This document shows positions 18,885-27,634 of a stretch of 64,000 nt of DNA, piece by piece. A model generated the notes under the pieces. It worked only from the letters and a program-made list of their open reading frames with translations. It was not told the origin of the DNA and made no database searches. The position numbers and the translations under genes were made by a program. Every line of letters starts with the position of its first letter. Position 1 is the stretch's first letter. Origin of the DNA: Bacillota bacterium (GTDB taxonomy: Bacteria > Bacillota > Clostridia > Lachnospirales > Anaerotignaceae); assembly GCA_019422105.1 (NCBI GenBank), contig JAHZDZ010000002.1:1-64000 (forward strand), written 5' to 3'.

Positions 18885-19198
18885 AGCAAATAGGATGAGC
18901 GCAAAGAAGAAATGCATAAATATACACTTTCCGATATGGTGAGAACAATGATTTCTACTGTGTGCTTTACTCATAGCTGCAAGCGTTAAAAAACGGAAAA
19001 ACCTTTATTAAGCCGTGGAAAAACGGGATTTCCGCAAAAATGAATAAGCGCATCTCATTGCGGCACGCTCTACACTTATAATTGCCTTCACCACTGAAAA
19101 ATAAAGCGATGACTGATACTTTATAAAGCTTCGGGTAAGCTTTTTCAAGAGCTTGCAGAGGTAGAAGGAGTTCAAGGCTTGATTTTTTGAAACAAAAA
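18885..19198. other. intergenic stretch, no feature seen
   Basis: This 314-base gap lies between convergent genes. No ORF with a ribosome site and no strong hairpin was seen before the argH terminator. Confidence 0.5.
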
Positions 19199-19230
19199 GA
19201 GAGGATACGATAAACGGTATCCTCTTTTTA
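19199..19230. terminator. bidirectional terminator at the end of argH
   Basis: GAGGATAC pairs with GTATCCTC and has T-rich sequence on both outer sides, so it can end argH (minus) and the upstream plus-strand operon. Confidence 0.8.
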
Positions 19231-19232
19231 TT

Positions 19233-20609
19233 TCAGCATTTGTTCAAATAATCTTCATTTAAAGCGATCAGCTGACTGATATATTCCTTGGAAGGACCGC
19301 CCTTGACATTGCGGGCTTCAACGCACTTCTCAACGCTGATAGCGTCATAAACACTGTCGTCAAATACAGGGGAAATCGCCTTGTATTCTTCTAAGGAAAG
19401 GTCTTCCAGATTGGTGTTGTTGTTAATACAGTAAAGAACCAGCTGTCCGATAATTGCATGGGCGTCACGGAAGGGCACGCTGTTTTTTACCAGCCAGTCA
19501 GCGGCGTCAGTGGCATTTGTGAAACCGCCCTTTGCCGCGTTATACATACTTTCTTTGTTGACTTTCATGGTGGCAAGCATGGAGGTAAATACCGGCAGAC
19601 ACATTTTGACTGTATCGATGGCGGCAAATACGCCCTCCTTGTCCTCCTGCATGTCCTTGTTGTAGGCGAGAGGCAATCCCTTCATCGTAGTCAATAGCCC
19701 CATGAGATAGCCGTATACTCTTCCGCATTTGCCGCGTATTAATTCAGCCATATCAGGATTTTTTTTCTGGGGCATGATACTGGAACCCGTGGAATAAGCG
19801 TCATCAAGCTCTATAAACTTAAATTCATGACTGCTCCAGAGGATGATTTCCTCACAGAAACGGCTCAAATGCATCATCAGTATGGAGAGGGCGGAGAGAA
19901 ATTCAATGCAAAAATCCCTGTCGCTTACACCGTCCATGCTGTTTAGGGTGATAGAGTCAAAGCCCAGCTTTTCCGCCACATAATCTCTGTCGAGAGGATA
20001 GGTGGTGGAGGCCAGCGCGCCGCTTCCAAGGGGCATGATGTTAGTGCGTTTGAAGGTATCATTAAGCCGGCCGTAATCCCTTTTAAACATTTCCACATAG
20101 GCAAGGACATGATGTGCCAGTGTAACAGGCTGTGCCCTTTGCAGGTGGGTATAGCCGGGCATAATCGTGTTGATATTTTCCTTTGCTGTCCGGTTTAACA
20201 CCCTTTGCAATGCAACAATAAGCTTTTGGATATCTCTGATTTCCTCTTTCAGATACATGCGGATGTCAAGAGCTACCTGGTCGTTTCGGCTTCTGCCGGT
20301 ATGGAGCCTTTTGCCCACGTCACCGATGCGTCCAATCAAAATTGTCTCAATATTCATGTGGATGTCTTCCGCTTTTTCATCAAACTCAATTTTTCCCTCC
20401 TCAATATCTTTACATATTTCCAGAAGGGTATTTTGAAGCAGTATGGAATCCTCCTTTGGTATAATGCCCTGCCGTCCAAGCATATCCGCGTGGGCGATAC
20501 TGCCCTCGATATCCTGCCTGTACATTCTCTGGTCGAAGGATATGGAGGAATGAAAATGGTCTGTAAAGCTGTCTGTGGATTTTGTAAATCTTCCGCCCCA
20601 AAGCTTCAT
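19233..20609 (-). CDS. argH: argininosuccinate lyase
   Basis: The 458-residue enzyme splits argininosuccinate into arginine and fumarate, the last step of arginine synthesis. The fumarase/aspartase-superfamily signature GSSIMPQKKNPD is present near residues 276-287. The N-terminal MKLWGGRFTK and TGRSRNDQVALD are diagnostic for ArgH. The length matches the family. It lies on the minus strand downstream of argG, separated from it by 635 bases that contain a repeat element, so the two may not be one simple operon. Confidence 0.97.
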   Translation of the reverse strand: MKLWGGRFTKSTDSFTDHFHSSISFDQRMYRQDIEGSIAHADMLGRQGIIPKEDSILLQNTLLEICKDIEEGKIEFDEKAEDIHMNIETILIGRIGDVGKRLHTGRSRNDQVALDIRMYLKEEIRDIQKLIVALQRVLNRTAKENINTIMPGYTHLQRAQPVTLAHHVLAYVEMFKRDYGRLNDTFKRTNIMPLGSGALASTTYPLDRDYVAEKLGFDSITLNSMDGVSDRDFCIEFLSALSILMMHLSRFCEEIILWSSHEFKFIELDDAYSTGSSIMPQKKNPDMAELIRGKCGRVYGYLMGLLTTMKGLPLAYNKDMQEDKEGVFAAIDTVKMCLPVFTSMLATMKVNKESMYNAAKGGFTNATDAADWLVKNSVPFRDAHAIIGQLVLYCINNNTNLEDLSLEEYKAISPVFDDSVYDAISVEKCVEARNVKGGPSKEYISQLIALNEDYLNKC

Positions 20610-20776
20610 ATGTATTCTCCTTTACAAAGAAAAGGCCGCGGGCTTTAAGAAGCGTCATGGCCTTCTGTGTTTTATTTTTTCTGTTTTTTCCGCTGAGTAT
20701 TTTTTATTCAAGAAAGGGACTCAGCAACCTCCAATGATAAAATCAGTAAGGAAGTTGTTTGAAAAAGCATTTCTAT

Positions 20777-21124
20777 GTACTTTTCTTTCAAGAAAAGTAC
20801 CAAAAGAAAGCGGGCAAAGCCCGGCGGGGGTGTCTTCCCCGCTGCTATTTGCGCAATATCCCCGCACCCCTGGGCTTCTCACGGTTATAATAACCGCTGG
20901 CGGTACCAAACCTCTCGCGGTTATACGAACCACTGGCGGTACCAAACCTCTCGCGGTTATACGAACCACTGGCGGTACCAAACCTCTCGCGGTTATAATA
21001 ACCGCTGGCGGTACCAAAGATAAATCATCCCCGGACCCCATCTGAAAAATACAGTCCGGTGAATGGTCAGCATTTTTTCACTACGCTCAAAAGCCGCTTC
21101 GCGGTGCTCGGTCTGATTTTTCAG
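20777..21124 (+). repeat. ~350-bp repeat element, copy A, with four 36-bp units
   Basis: The element lies between argH and argG. It starts with a long hairpin (GTACTTTTCTT / AAGAAAAGTAC, 20777-20800) and ends with CTGATTTTTCAG (21113-21124). Inside are four 36-bp units (20880-21020), each with a GCGGTTATaATAACCGC-type dyad and GGCGGTACCAAACC, then a block with ATCCCCGGACC, TCACTACGCTCAAAAG and CCGCTTCGCGG. The same parts occur in inverted order at 29422-29797. Short reading frames across it are 12-residue repeats caused by the 36-bp period and are not credible genes. Confidence 0.9.
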
Positions 21125-21244
21125 ATATTTGTTTGTATCCGCGGGAAATAAAATTTTCACCTGGATCAAGGGTGAAACCCTTGTAGAGGTTTGGGGGAAA
21201 AGCCTCCAAAAAGAACTTACTTTAAAAATCTATATTCTTTTCTG

Positions 21245-22465
21245 TTATTTTTTCTCATTTGCCTGTTTCATCATGGCGCGAACCTTTAAAGGCAGGCCGA
21301 AAAGATTAATAAAGCCGTCGGCATCCTTATGGTTATAGAGCTCCCCGGTTGTGAAGCTTGCGATTGACTCATTGTATAAGGAATAGGGGGAAGTTGTACC
21401 GGCGGAAATAATATTTCCTTTGTACAGCTTCAGTTTTACCTTGCCGGTAACGGTTTCGTTTACACTGTCAAAGTAAGCGGAGAGAGCTTCGCGCAGAGGC
21501 GTGAACCATTCGCCGCTGTAGACAAGCTCTGTAAATTTATTGCTGGCAATTTCGTTGAAAGCCTGCGTCTGTTTGTCCAGTGCCAGATACTCCAAATCCC
21601 TGTGGGCATAATAGAGGATTGTTCCGCCGGGTGTCTCATATACGCCTCTGGATTTCATGCCGACAACACGGTTCTCACAGATATCGGCAATGCCAACGCC
21701 ATTTTTGCCGCCGATTTCATTCAATACAGAAAGCATTTCGGTTGCGGACATTTCTATACCGTTTACCTTTTTGCAGATGCCCTTTACAAATTCAAGCTCT
21801 ACATAGGTTGGTTCATCAGGAGCGTCCTCTGGAGATACGCCAAGCTGCAAAAGATGCTTAAAGTTTGGCTCGTTAGCCGGATCCTCAAGCTCCAGACCCT
21901 CGTGACTTAAATGCCAGATGTTTCTGTCACGGCTGTAGCTGTCGCCTTTTTTCACGGGAACCTCAATACCCCTGTCCTCCAGATATTTTACCTCGGCCTC
22001 GCGGGAATCCATTTTCCATGTGTCAAGCCTCCATGGAGCAATTATCTTCAAATCGGGAGCGAGGGCTTTGATTGTCAGCTCAAAACGCACCTGATCGTTT
22101 CCTTTTCCTGTTGCGCCGTGGCAAATGGCGGTAGCGCCCTCCATACGGGCAATCTCAACCAGTCTTTTTGCAATGCATGGTCTTGCCATGGAAGTGCCTA
22201 AAAGATATTTCCCCTCGTATACGGCGTTTGCTTTCACACAGGGAAAAACAAAGTCTGTCAAAAATTCTTCCGTCAAATCTTCAATATAGAGCTTGCTTGC
22301 GCCGGTTTTTAAAGCCTTTTCCTCTAAGCCCTCTGTCTCCTTGCCCTGACCGACGTTACCGCAGACAGCGATAACCTCTGCATCGTTGTAATTCTCCTTG
22401 AGCCATGGGATGATAACGGTGGTGTCCAGGCCGCCTGAATAAGCGAGTACAATTTTTTCTTTCAT
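21245..22465 (-). CDS. argG: argininosuccinate synthase
   Basis: The 406-residue enzyme joins citrulline and aspartate with ATP. The N-terminal PP-loop AYSGGLDTT (residues 8-16) binds ATP, and GATGKGNDQVRFE and SDRNIW-like (YSRDRNIWHLSHEG) segments are present. The length is typical. The minus-strand start has a TAGGAGGAT site. It is divergent from argC across a 444-base region with hairpins and an ArgR-type box. Confidence 0.97.
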   Translation of the reverse strand: MKEKIVLAYSGGLDTTVIIPWLKENYNDAEVIAVCGNVGQGKETEGLEEKALKTGASKLYIEDLTEEFLTDFVFPCVKANAVYEGKYLLGTSMARPCIAKRLVEIARMEGATAICHGATGKGNDQVRFELTIKALAPDLKIIAPWRLDTWKMDSREAEVKYLEDRGIEVPVKKGDSYSRDRNIWHLSHEGLELEDPANEPNFKHLLQLGVSPEDAPDEPTYVELEFVKGICKKVNGIEMSATEMLSVLNEIGGKNGVGIADICENRVVGMKSRGVYETPGGTILYYAHRDLEYLALDKQTQAFNEIASNKFTELVYSGEWFTPLREALSAYFDSVNETVTGKVKLKLYKGNIISAGTTSPYSLYNESIASFTTGELYNHKDADGFINLFGLPLKVRAMMKQANEKK

Positions 22466-22628
22466 TTTAAAATCCTCCTAATAATATGTAGTAATTTACA
22501 GTACGGCCCATGAAATGCCGCCTGTCGGGATGAGGCTTTATACAGCAGTGTGACGTTTGTCTTATGATGATGCATGTATGCCGGAATGGTTAGAGGCAGT
22601 GACGTTTGCTGTTTTTATTGCTAAAACG

Positions 22629-22680
22629 GTTTGGCCTGAATTGGCCAATCCGTAAAAATAGCCACGCTGCGGCTATTTTT
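22629..22680. promoter_or_regulatory. two adjacent hairpins in the argG-argC divergent region
   Basis: GGTTTGGCC/GGCCAATCC forms a dyad at about 22629-22651, and AAAAATAGCC/GGCTATTTTT at 22654-22680 is a strong terminator-like hairpin readable on both strands. They may block or attenuate transcription between the divergent promoters. The rest of 22466-22800 shows no ORF. Confidence 0.55.
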
Positions 22681-22800
22681 GTATCTGCCTGTCCCGATAT
22701 ATGTTATGATAATAGAAATGAGATTCCCGATGAGAAAAATAATTAATGTATTTTCCAAGTAAGGGCTTCTCATGAAGATAGTAATAATTATACACTGCTT

Positions 22801-22861
22801 TTGAAAAATATTCAATATTTTTTTAAAAATAGTTGCATATTATTTAAAACATATGTATAAT
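22801..22861 (+). promoter_or_regulatory. argC promoter with upstream ArgR-type box
   Basis: TTGCAT (22833-22838) and TATAAT (22856-22861) have a 17-base spacer. Upstream, TTGAAAAATATTCAA (22801-22815) is a near-palindrome close to the ArgR operator form (TGAATA...TATTCA), and a second AT-rich imperfect dyad overlaps the -10. Control by ArgR with arginine is inferred from the motif and the gene content. Confidence 0.65.
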
Positions 22862-22909
22862 TATGAAAATGGGACAGGAAAGAATTGTTAGACAGGAGGT
22901 TTTTAAATT

Positions 22910-23953
22910 ATGATTAAAGCTGGTGTTATCGGCTCTACAGGCTATGCGGGGCAGGAACTGATGCGTATACTTATACAGCACCCGAATGTGGAGATAAAAA
23001 GCGTGACCTCACTAAGCTATATCGGAAAAAGATATGATGAGGTATATGAAAATTATAGAAACTTGACGGAACTCATATGTGAGGAAAGTGATATGGAGAA
23101 GCTGGCGGAGGAATGCGACGTTGTATTCATGGCTCTTCCTCACGGGGTTGCGGCAAAAACGGTGACAAAAGATATTTTATCCAAAACCAAAGTGATTGAT
23201 TTCGGCGCCGATTTCAGGCTGAAGGATGCCGATATCTATGAGAAATGGTATAAGGTAGCACATACGGGAAGAGAGCTTTTGAAAGATGCGGTGTATGGCC
23301 TGTGCGAGATTAACAGGGAAAAAATCAAGAAGGCCGCTCTCATTGCAAATCCCGGCTGCTATACCACATGCTCTATTCTAAGCCTCTATCCCTTGGTTGC
23401 GGAGGGCATCATTGATGATAAAAGCATTATTATTGACGCAAAAAGCGGTGTGACAGGCGCGGGACGGGGAATGGCCCTTGGCAGTATGTACTGTGAAGCC
23501 AATGAGAGCATTAAAGCATATAAGCTGGCAAGCCACAGACATACGCCAGAGATAGAAGAACAGCTTTCCTATGCGGCGGGGCATGATGTTGTTTTGACCT
23601 TTACCCCGCACTTAACGCCCATGAACAGAGGAATATTGGCAACCTGCTACGCGTCCCTGAAAAAAGAATATTCCTATGAGGAAATCAAGGCGGTTTATGA
23701 AAAATACTATCAGGACGAATATTTTGTGCGGCTGACAAAAAAAGGCGTATTTCCTGAAACAAAATGGGTAAAAGGCTCCAATTTCCTGGATATAGGTTTT
23801 ACCATTGACGAGAGAACAAACCGTATTCTTGTGATTGGCGCTATCGATAACCTGGTGAAGGGTGCGGCAGGGCAGGCGGTTCAGAATATGAATATCCTTT
23901 TTGGGCTGGATGAAAAGACAGGGCTCCAATTGATGCCTGTTTTCCCGGCATAA
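22910..23953 (+). CDS. argC: N-acetyl-gamma-glutamyl-phosphate reductase
   Basis: The 347-residue enzyme reduces N-acetylglutamyl phosphate to the semialdehyde with NADPH. The N-terminal Rossmann motif GSTGYAGQEL, the active-site Cys in NPGCYTT (near residue 149) and HRHTPEIEEQL are diagnostic. The length is typical. An ACAGGAGG site precedes ATG. It is the first gene of argC-argJ-cdd1-argJ-argB-argD. Confidence 0.97.
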   Translation: MIKAGVIGSTGYAGQELMRILIQHPNVEIKSVTSLSYIGKRYDEVYENYRNLTELICEESDMEKLAEECDVVFMALPHGVAAKTVTKDILSKTKVIDFGADFRLKDADIYEKWYKVAHTGRELLKDAVYGLCEINREKIKKAALIANPGCYTTCSILSLYPLVAEGIIDDKSIIIDAKSGVTGAGRGMALGSMYCEANESIKAYKLASHRHTPEIEEQLSYAAGHDVVLTFTPHLTPMNRGILATCYASLKKEYSYEEIKAVYEKYYQDEYFVRLTKKGVFPETKWVKGSNFLDIGFTIDERTNRILVIGAIDNLVKGAAGQAVQNMNILFGLDEKTGLQLMPVFPA

Positions 23954-23967
23954 GAGAGGTGTTTTGA

Positions 23968-25197
23968 ATGCATCAGATTATTGACGGAGGCGTAACGGCC
24001 CCTCTGGGATTTTATGCCACAGGAAAGCATATTGGTTTAAAAAAAGTGAAAAAGGATTTATCCCTTCTCATGAGCGAGGTGCCGGCGGAGGCGGCGGGAG
24101 TGTTTACCCAGAATATTGTGAAGGCGGCGCCTGTCCTTTGGAACAAAAAGCTTGTATCAAAGGGCGCAAAGGTACGTGGCATTGTCACTATCAGCGGCAA
24201 TGCCAACGCCTGCACCGGTGAGAGAGGCGTCAGGGACAACGAGGAGATGGCCCAGACCTATGCGGACTGCCTTGGTGTGGACAAGGAGGAAATATTGACG
24301 GCGGCAACCGGCATTATCGGCCTCAAGATGAATATGCCTCTGATTAATGAGGGGATTAAGGGGGCGTGGCCCGCTTTGTCCAGAAGCAGAGAGGAAGCCA
24401 AAAATGCGGCTGCGGGTATCATCACCACGGATACCTTTTTAAAGGAAATTGCCCTGAAGCTGAAAATTGCCGGCAGAACAGTAAAAATAGGCGCAATGGC
24501 TAAAGGGAGCGGCATGATACATCCCAATATGGCTACGGTGCTGGCCTTTATTACCACAGACATCCATATTTCTCAGAGACTGCTGCAAAAGGCGTTAAGC
24601 TATTCTGTTATGAATACCTACAACATGATAAGCGTAGACGGGGCGACCAGCACCAATGACATGGCGCTGATTATGGCAAACGGCATGGCGCAGAATGGGG
24701 AGATTGAGGAAGACAGTGAATTTTATGAGGACTTCAGGGAAGCCCTTTTATACATAAACCAAAAGCTGGCGATGGACGTTGTTCACGACGGCGAGGGCAG
24801 CGGGAAATTTATAGAGGTGAAGGTCAAAGGGGCGCGCCATGAAAAAGACGCAAGGCTTCTGGCCAAAAGTGTTGTGACAAACAATCTGGTGAAAACGGCC
24901 ATGTTTGGGGAGGATGCCAACTGGGGCCGTATTGTAGCTGCTATGGGAAGCTCCGGCGCTATATTTGACCCGTCGGGCGTTTATATCTCCTTTGAGAGTG
25001 AGAACGGGAGAATTTCCCTGATGGAGCGGGGAGAACCGGTGCTCTTTGATGAGAATATGGCGGCCCAGATTTTGAGAAAAAGGGATATTGCCGTCCATAT
25101 CGCTTTGAAGGACGGAGATGGGGAAGCAACCGCATGGGGCTGTGATTTAGGCCATGAGTATGTGAGAATAAACGGTGAATACAGGTCGAGAACCTGA
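23968..25197 (+). CDS. divergent ArgJ paralogue (first copy)
   Basis: The 409-residue protein has the full ArgJ fold (ornithine acetyltransferase / N-acetylglutamate synthase). The autoprocessing site is kept in KGSGMIHPNMAT-V, cut before the nucleophilic Thr, as are the TGIIG oxyanion motif and the C-terminal NGEYRS. It differs from the second copy at usually conserved places: TISGNANACTG instead of NSGNANACTG, VDGATSTND instead of VDGDTSTND, and GEGSGKF instead of GEGATKF. It lies 14 bases after argC. It may have altered substrate use or reduced activity, but could still act as ArgJ. Confidence 0.88.
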   Translation: MHQIIDGGVTAPLGFYATGKHIGLKKVKKDLSLLMSEVPAEAAGVFTQNIVKAAPVLWNKKLVSKGAKVRGIVTISGNANACTGERGVRDNEEMAQTYADCLGVDKEEILTAATGIIGLKMNMPLINEGIKGAWPALSRSREEAKNAAAGIITTDTFLKEIALKLKIAGRTVKIGAMAKGSGMIHPNMATVLAFITTDIHISQRLLQKALSYSVMNTYNMISVDGATSTNDMALIMANGMAQNGEIEEDSEFYEDFREALLYINQKLAMDVVHDGEGSGKFIEVKVKGARHEKDARLLAKSVVTNNLVKTAMFGEDANWGRIVAAMGSSGAIFDPSGVYISFESENGRISLMERGEPVLFDENMAAQILRKRDIAVHIALKDGDGEATAWGCDLGHEYVRINGEYRSRT

Positions 25198-25213
25198 TGA
25201 AAAGGAGTTTTCA

Positions 25214-25495
25214 ATGGCAAAAAAGGAAGGAAAGGGATTGCAGCAGATACCGGGTGTCGGCCCCAATATGGAGAAGCATCTTTTGAGGCTTGGCTATGGA
25301 AGGATAGAGGATTTAAAGGGTGAAAGCCCCGAGGCCATGTATGAAAAGGATTGTATGATTGAGGGCGCCGCCCTTGACCGGTGTGTGCTTTATGTATACC
25401 GTCTGGCGGTTTATTATGCGGAGAATGAGGTTTATGACGAGGAAAAATTAAAATGGTGGAACTGGAAGGATGAAAAAGGGAGGCTCATGTTATGA
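25214..25495 (+). CDS. Cdd1-like helix-hairpin-helix protein
   Basis: The 93-residue protein has a helix-hairpin-helix motif at the start (LQQIPGVGPNMEKHLLRLGY) and the rest of the pathogenicity locus Cdd1 family (LDRCVLYVYRLAVYYA, KLKWWNWKD). The family is named after a gene flanking the C. difficile toxin locus and has no established biochemical role. The helix-hairpin-helix suggests nucleic-acid binding. ATG 25214 follows AAAGGAG. Its end overlaps the second argJ by four bases, so it is translated as part of the arginine operon, an odd place for it. Confidence 0.85.
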   Translation: MAKKEGKGLQQIPGVGPNMEKHLLRLGYGRIEDLKGESPEAMYEKDCMIEGAALDRCVLYVYRLAVYYAENEVYDEEKLKWWNWKDEKGRLML

Positions 25496-26712
25496 ATATT
25501 ATTGACGGAGGCGTTACGGCTGCTAAAGGTTTTCAGGCGACCGGCGGCGCTGTGGGAATAAAAAAGGGAATCAAGGATTTGGCGTTGGTGAAAAGTGATG
25601 TGCCCGCTGCCGCTGCTGCCTGCTTTACTACGAATGTGGTGAAGGCAGCTTCCGTTACAAGAAATATGGCCGTAATGGAGGGGAAAAGTAAAATCAGCGG
25701 TATCGCCATCAACAGCGGCAATGCCAATGCCTGCACCGGCGAGGAGGGTGCCGCCGCCAATGAAAAAATGGCGGAGACCCTTGCAGAGTGTCTGGGTGTT
25801 TCGGCAGACAGCATTTTGACGGCCTCCACAGGCGTTATCGGAGCGCCCTTTCCCATTGATATTGTGGAGAGTGGAATACGGGAAACAGCGCCGAAACTGG
25901 GAAATACGCGTGCAGACGCTCTTCTGGCGGCAGAAAGCATAATGACCACGGATACTTACTCCAAGGAAGTTGCGGTGGAAATGGAAATCGGCGGTGTGAA
26001 GGTGACAATCGGCGGCATGGCGAAGGGCAGCGGCATGATTCACCCGAATATGGCGACAATGCTTGCTTTTGTGACGACGGACTGCGCTATTTCACAGGAT
26101 TTGCTGCAAAAGGCATTGAGCGGGGATGTGAAAACTACTTATAATATGGTGAGTGTGGACGGAGATACCAGCACAAACGATACAGTTGTGGTACTGGCAA
26201 ACGGTATGGCTGGAAATATGGAAATCACGGAAGAAGGGAAGGACTACGATGTCTTCAAAGAAGCCCTTCATTATGTCAATGAACGCATTGCCAAAAACCT
26301 TGTGAGGGACGGCGAGGGCGCTACTAAATTTATTGAGATTAACGTGGATGGTGCAAAAACCTGTGAGGATGCAAAAACCATAGCGAAAAGCGTTGTAACC
26401 TCAAGCCTTGTAAAGGCGGCTATGTTTGGCGAGGACGCCAACTGGGGACGTGTGCTGTGTGCCATGGGCTATTCCGGTGTGAAGTTTGACCCGTCAAAAG
26501 TAGATATTGCGTATACCTCTGAAAAAGGAAATATCCTACTCATGGATCAGGGCAGGCCCATTGTCTTTGATGAGGAGAAGGCGGCCTCTATTCTAAGCGA
26601 GAAAGAAATTACCGTAAACATTAAAATAGCGGAGGGCTGTGAGAAGGCTACCGCATGGGGCTGTGATCTGAGCTATGACTATGTAAAAATAAATGGGGAT
26701 TACCGTTCATAA
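25492..26712 (+). CDS. argJ: bifunctional ornithine acetyltransferase / N-acetylglutamate synthase
   Basis: The 406-residue canonical ArgJ moves the acetyl group from N-acetylornithine to glutamate. All key motifs are present: NSGNANACTG, TGVIG oxyanion motif, KGSGMIHPNMAT-M autoprocessing site with the nucleophilic Thr, VDGDTSTND, GEGATKF and the C-terminal NGDYRS. It overlaps the preceding cdd1-like gene by four bases and is 15 bases before argB. With this copy present, the acetyl cycle is complete without the first paralogue. Confidence 0.97.
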   Translation: MNIIDGGVTAAKGFQATGGAVGIKKGIKDLALVKSDVPAAAAACFTTNVVKAASVTRNMAVMEGKSKISGIAINSGNANACTGEEGAAANEKMAETLAECLGVSADSILTASTGVIGAPFPIDIVESGIRETAPKLGNTRADALLAAESIMTTDTYSKEVAVEMEIGGVKVTIGGMAKGSGMIHPNMATMLAFVTTDCAISQDLLQKALSGDVKTTYNMVSVDGDTSTNDTVVVLANGMAGNMEITEEGKDYDVFKEALHYVNERIAKNLVRDGEGATKFIEINVDGAKTCEDAKTIAKSVVTSSLVKAAMFGEDANWGRVLCAMGYSGVKFDPSKVDIAYTSEKGNILLMDQGRPIVFDEEKAASILSEKEITVNIKIAEGCEKATAWGCDLSYDYVKINGDYRS

Positions 26713-26727
26713 GGAGAAGGAAGAAAA

Positions 26728-27618
26728 ATGGAAAACGAAATAAAACCAATGCAGCAATATATTGACAAGGCCAAGATATTGATTGAAGCTCTGCCCTTTA
26801 TCAAACGGTTTTATGACAAGACTGTTGTGATAAAATATGGGGGAAGCGCCCTGATAAATCCGCAGATAAAGGATACGCTGATAAAGGACATCGCTTTGAT
26901 GAAGCTTGTGGGGATGCACCCTGTCATTGTCCATGGCGGCGGCCCGGATATTAATGCTTTTTTAAAGAAGATGCAGATTGAGTCTAAATTTATTAACGGT
27001 CTGCGCGTAACGGATGACGATACCATGCAGATTGTGGAGATGGTGCTGGCAGGGAAGCTGAATAAGGACATTGTGACGGATATTGAGCTTCAGGGGGTAA
27101 AAGCAGTCGGCATCAGCGGCAAGGACGGCGGCATACTGAAGGCGGAAAAAATCAATAAAGACGGCGTGGATTATGGATGGGTAGGGGATGTGGTGAAGGT
27201 TGACCCTACATTAGTCAATTCACTGATTAAGGATGATTTTATTCCTGTTATTGCCCCTATCGGCAAGGACGAAAAGGGAAATACCTACAATATCAACGCG
27301 GATTACGCGGCGGTTGCCATTGCAGGCGCTTTGCAGGCGGAGAAGCTGGTGTTTTTGACGGACGTGGAGGGTGTCATGCGTGATATCAATGACCCGGACT
27401 CCATTATGAGCTTTATTCAGTCACGAGAAATTGAAGGGCTTATCAGGGACGGAATTATATCCGGCGGCATGATTCCGAAAATTGAGTGCTGCATGGCGGC
27501 GGTCAACAAGGGCGTTAATCATGTTCATATACTGGACGGACGTGTGGAGCACTGTCTGATACTGGAAATATTCACGCCGGAAGGTATTGGAACAATGATT
27601 GTAAACGATGAAAAATAG
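26728..27618 (+). CDS. argB: acetylglutamate kinase
   Basis: The 296-residue enzyme phosphorylates N-acetylglutamate. It is an amino-acid-kinase fold protein with the N-terminal VVIKYGGSAL nucleotide-binding loop, VHGGGPDIN substrate loop, and FLTDVEGV and SGGMIPK near the C-terminus. The N-terminal extension before the fold (about 25 residues, helix-forming) resembles that of arginine-inhibited hexameric kinases, suggesting feedback inhibition. AAGGAGAAGG precedes ATG. Confidence 0.97.
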   Translation: MENEIKPMQQYIDKAKILIEALPFIKRFYDKTVVIKYGGSALINPQIKDTLIKDIALMKLVGMHPVIVHGGGPDINAFLKKMQIESKFINGLRVTDDDTMQIVEMVLAGKLNKDIVTDIELQGVKAVGISGKDGGILKAEKINKDGVDYGWVGDVVKVDPTLVNSLIKDDFIPVIAPIGKDEKGNTYNINADYAAVAIAGALQAEKLVFLTDVEGVMRDINDPDSIMSFIQSREIEGLIRDGIISGGMIPKIECCMAAVNKGVNHVHILDGRVEHCLILEIFTPEGIGTMIVNDEK

Positions 27619-27634
27619 AAAGGTCGAATAAAGT

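Noticed and set aside
20880..21020. CRISPR array
   Set aside because: The 36-bp units are contiguous with no unique spacers, and no cas genes are present.
20880..21041. Short repetitive open frames across the 36-bp units (12-residue repeats such as TARGLVPPVVRI)
   Set aside because: They arise because 36 is a multiple of three. Frames are open on both strands, there are no ribosome sites, and the inverted copy behaves the same way.
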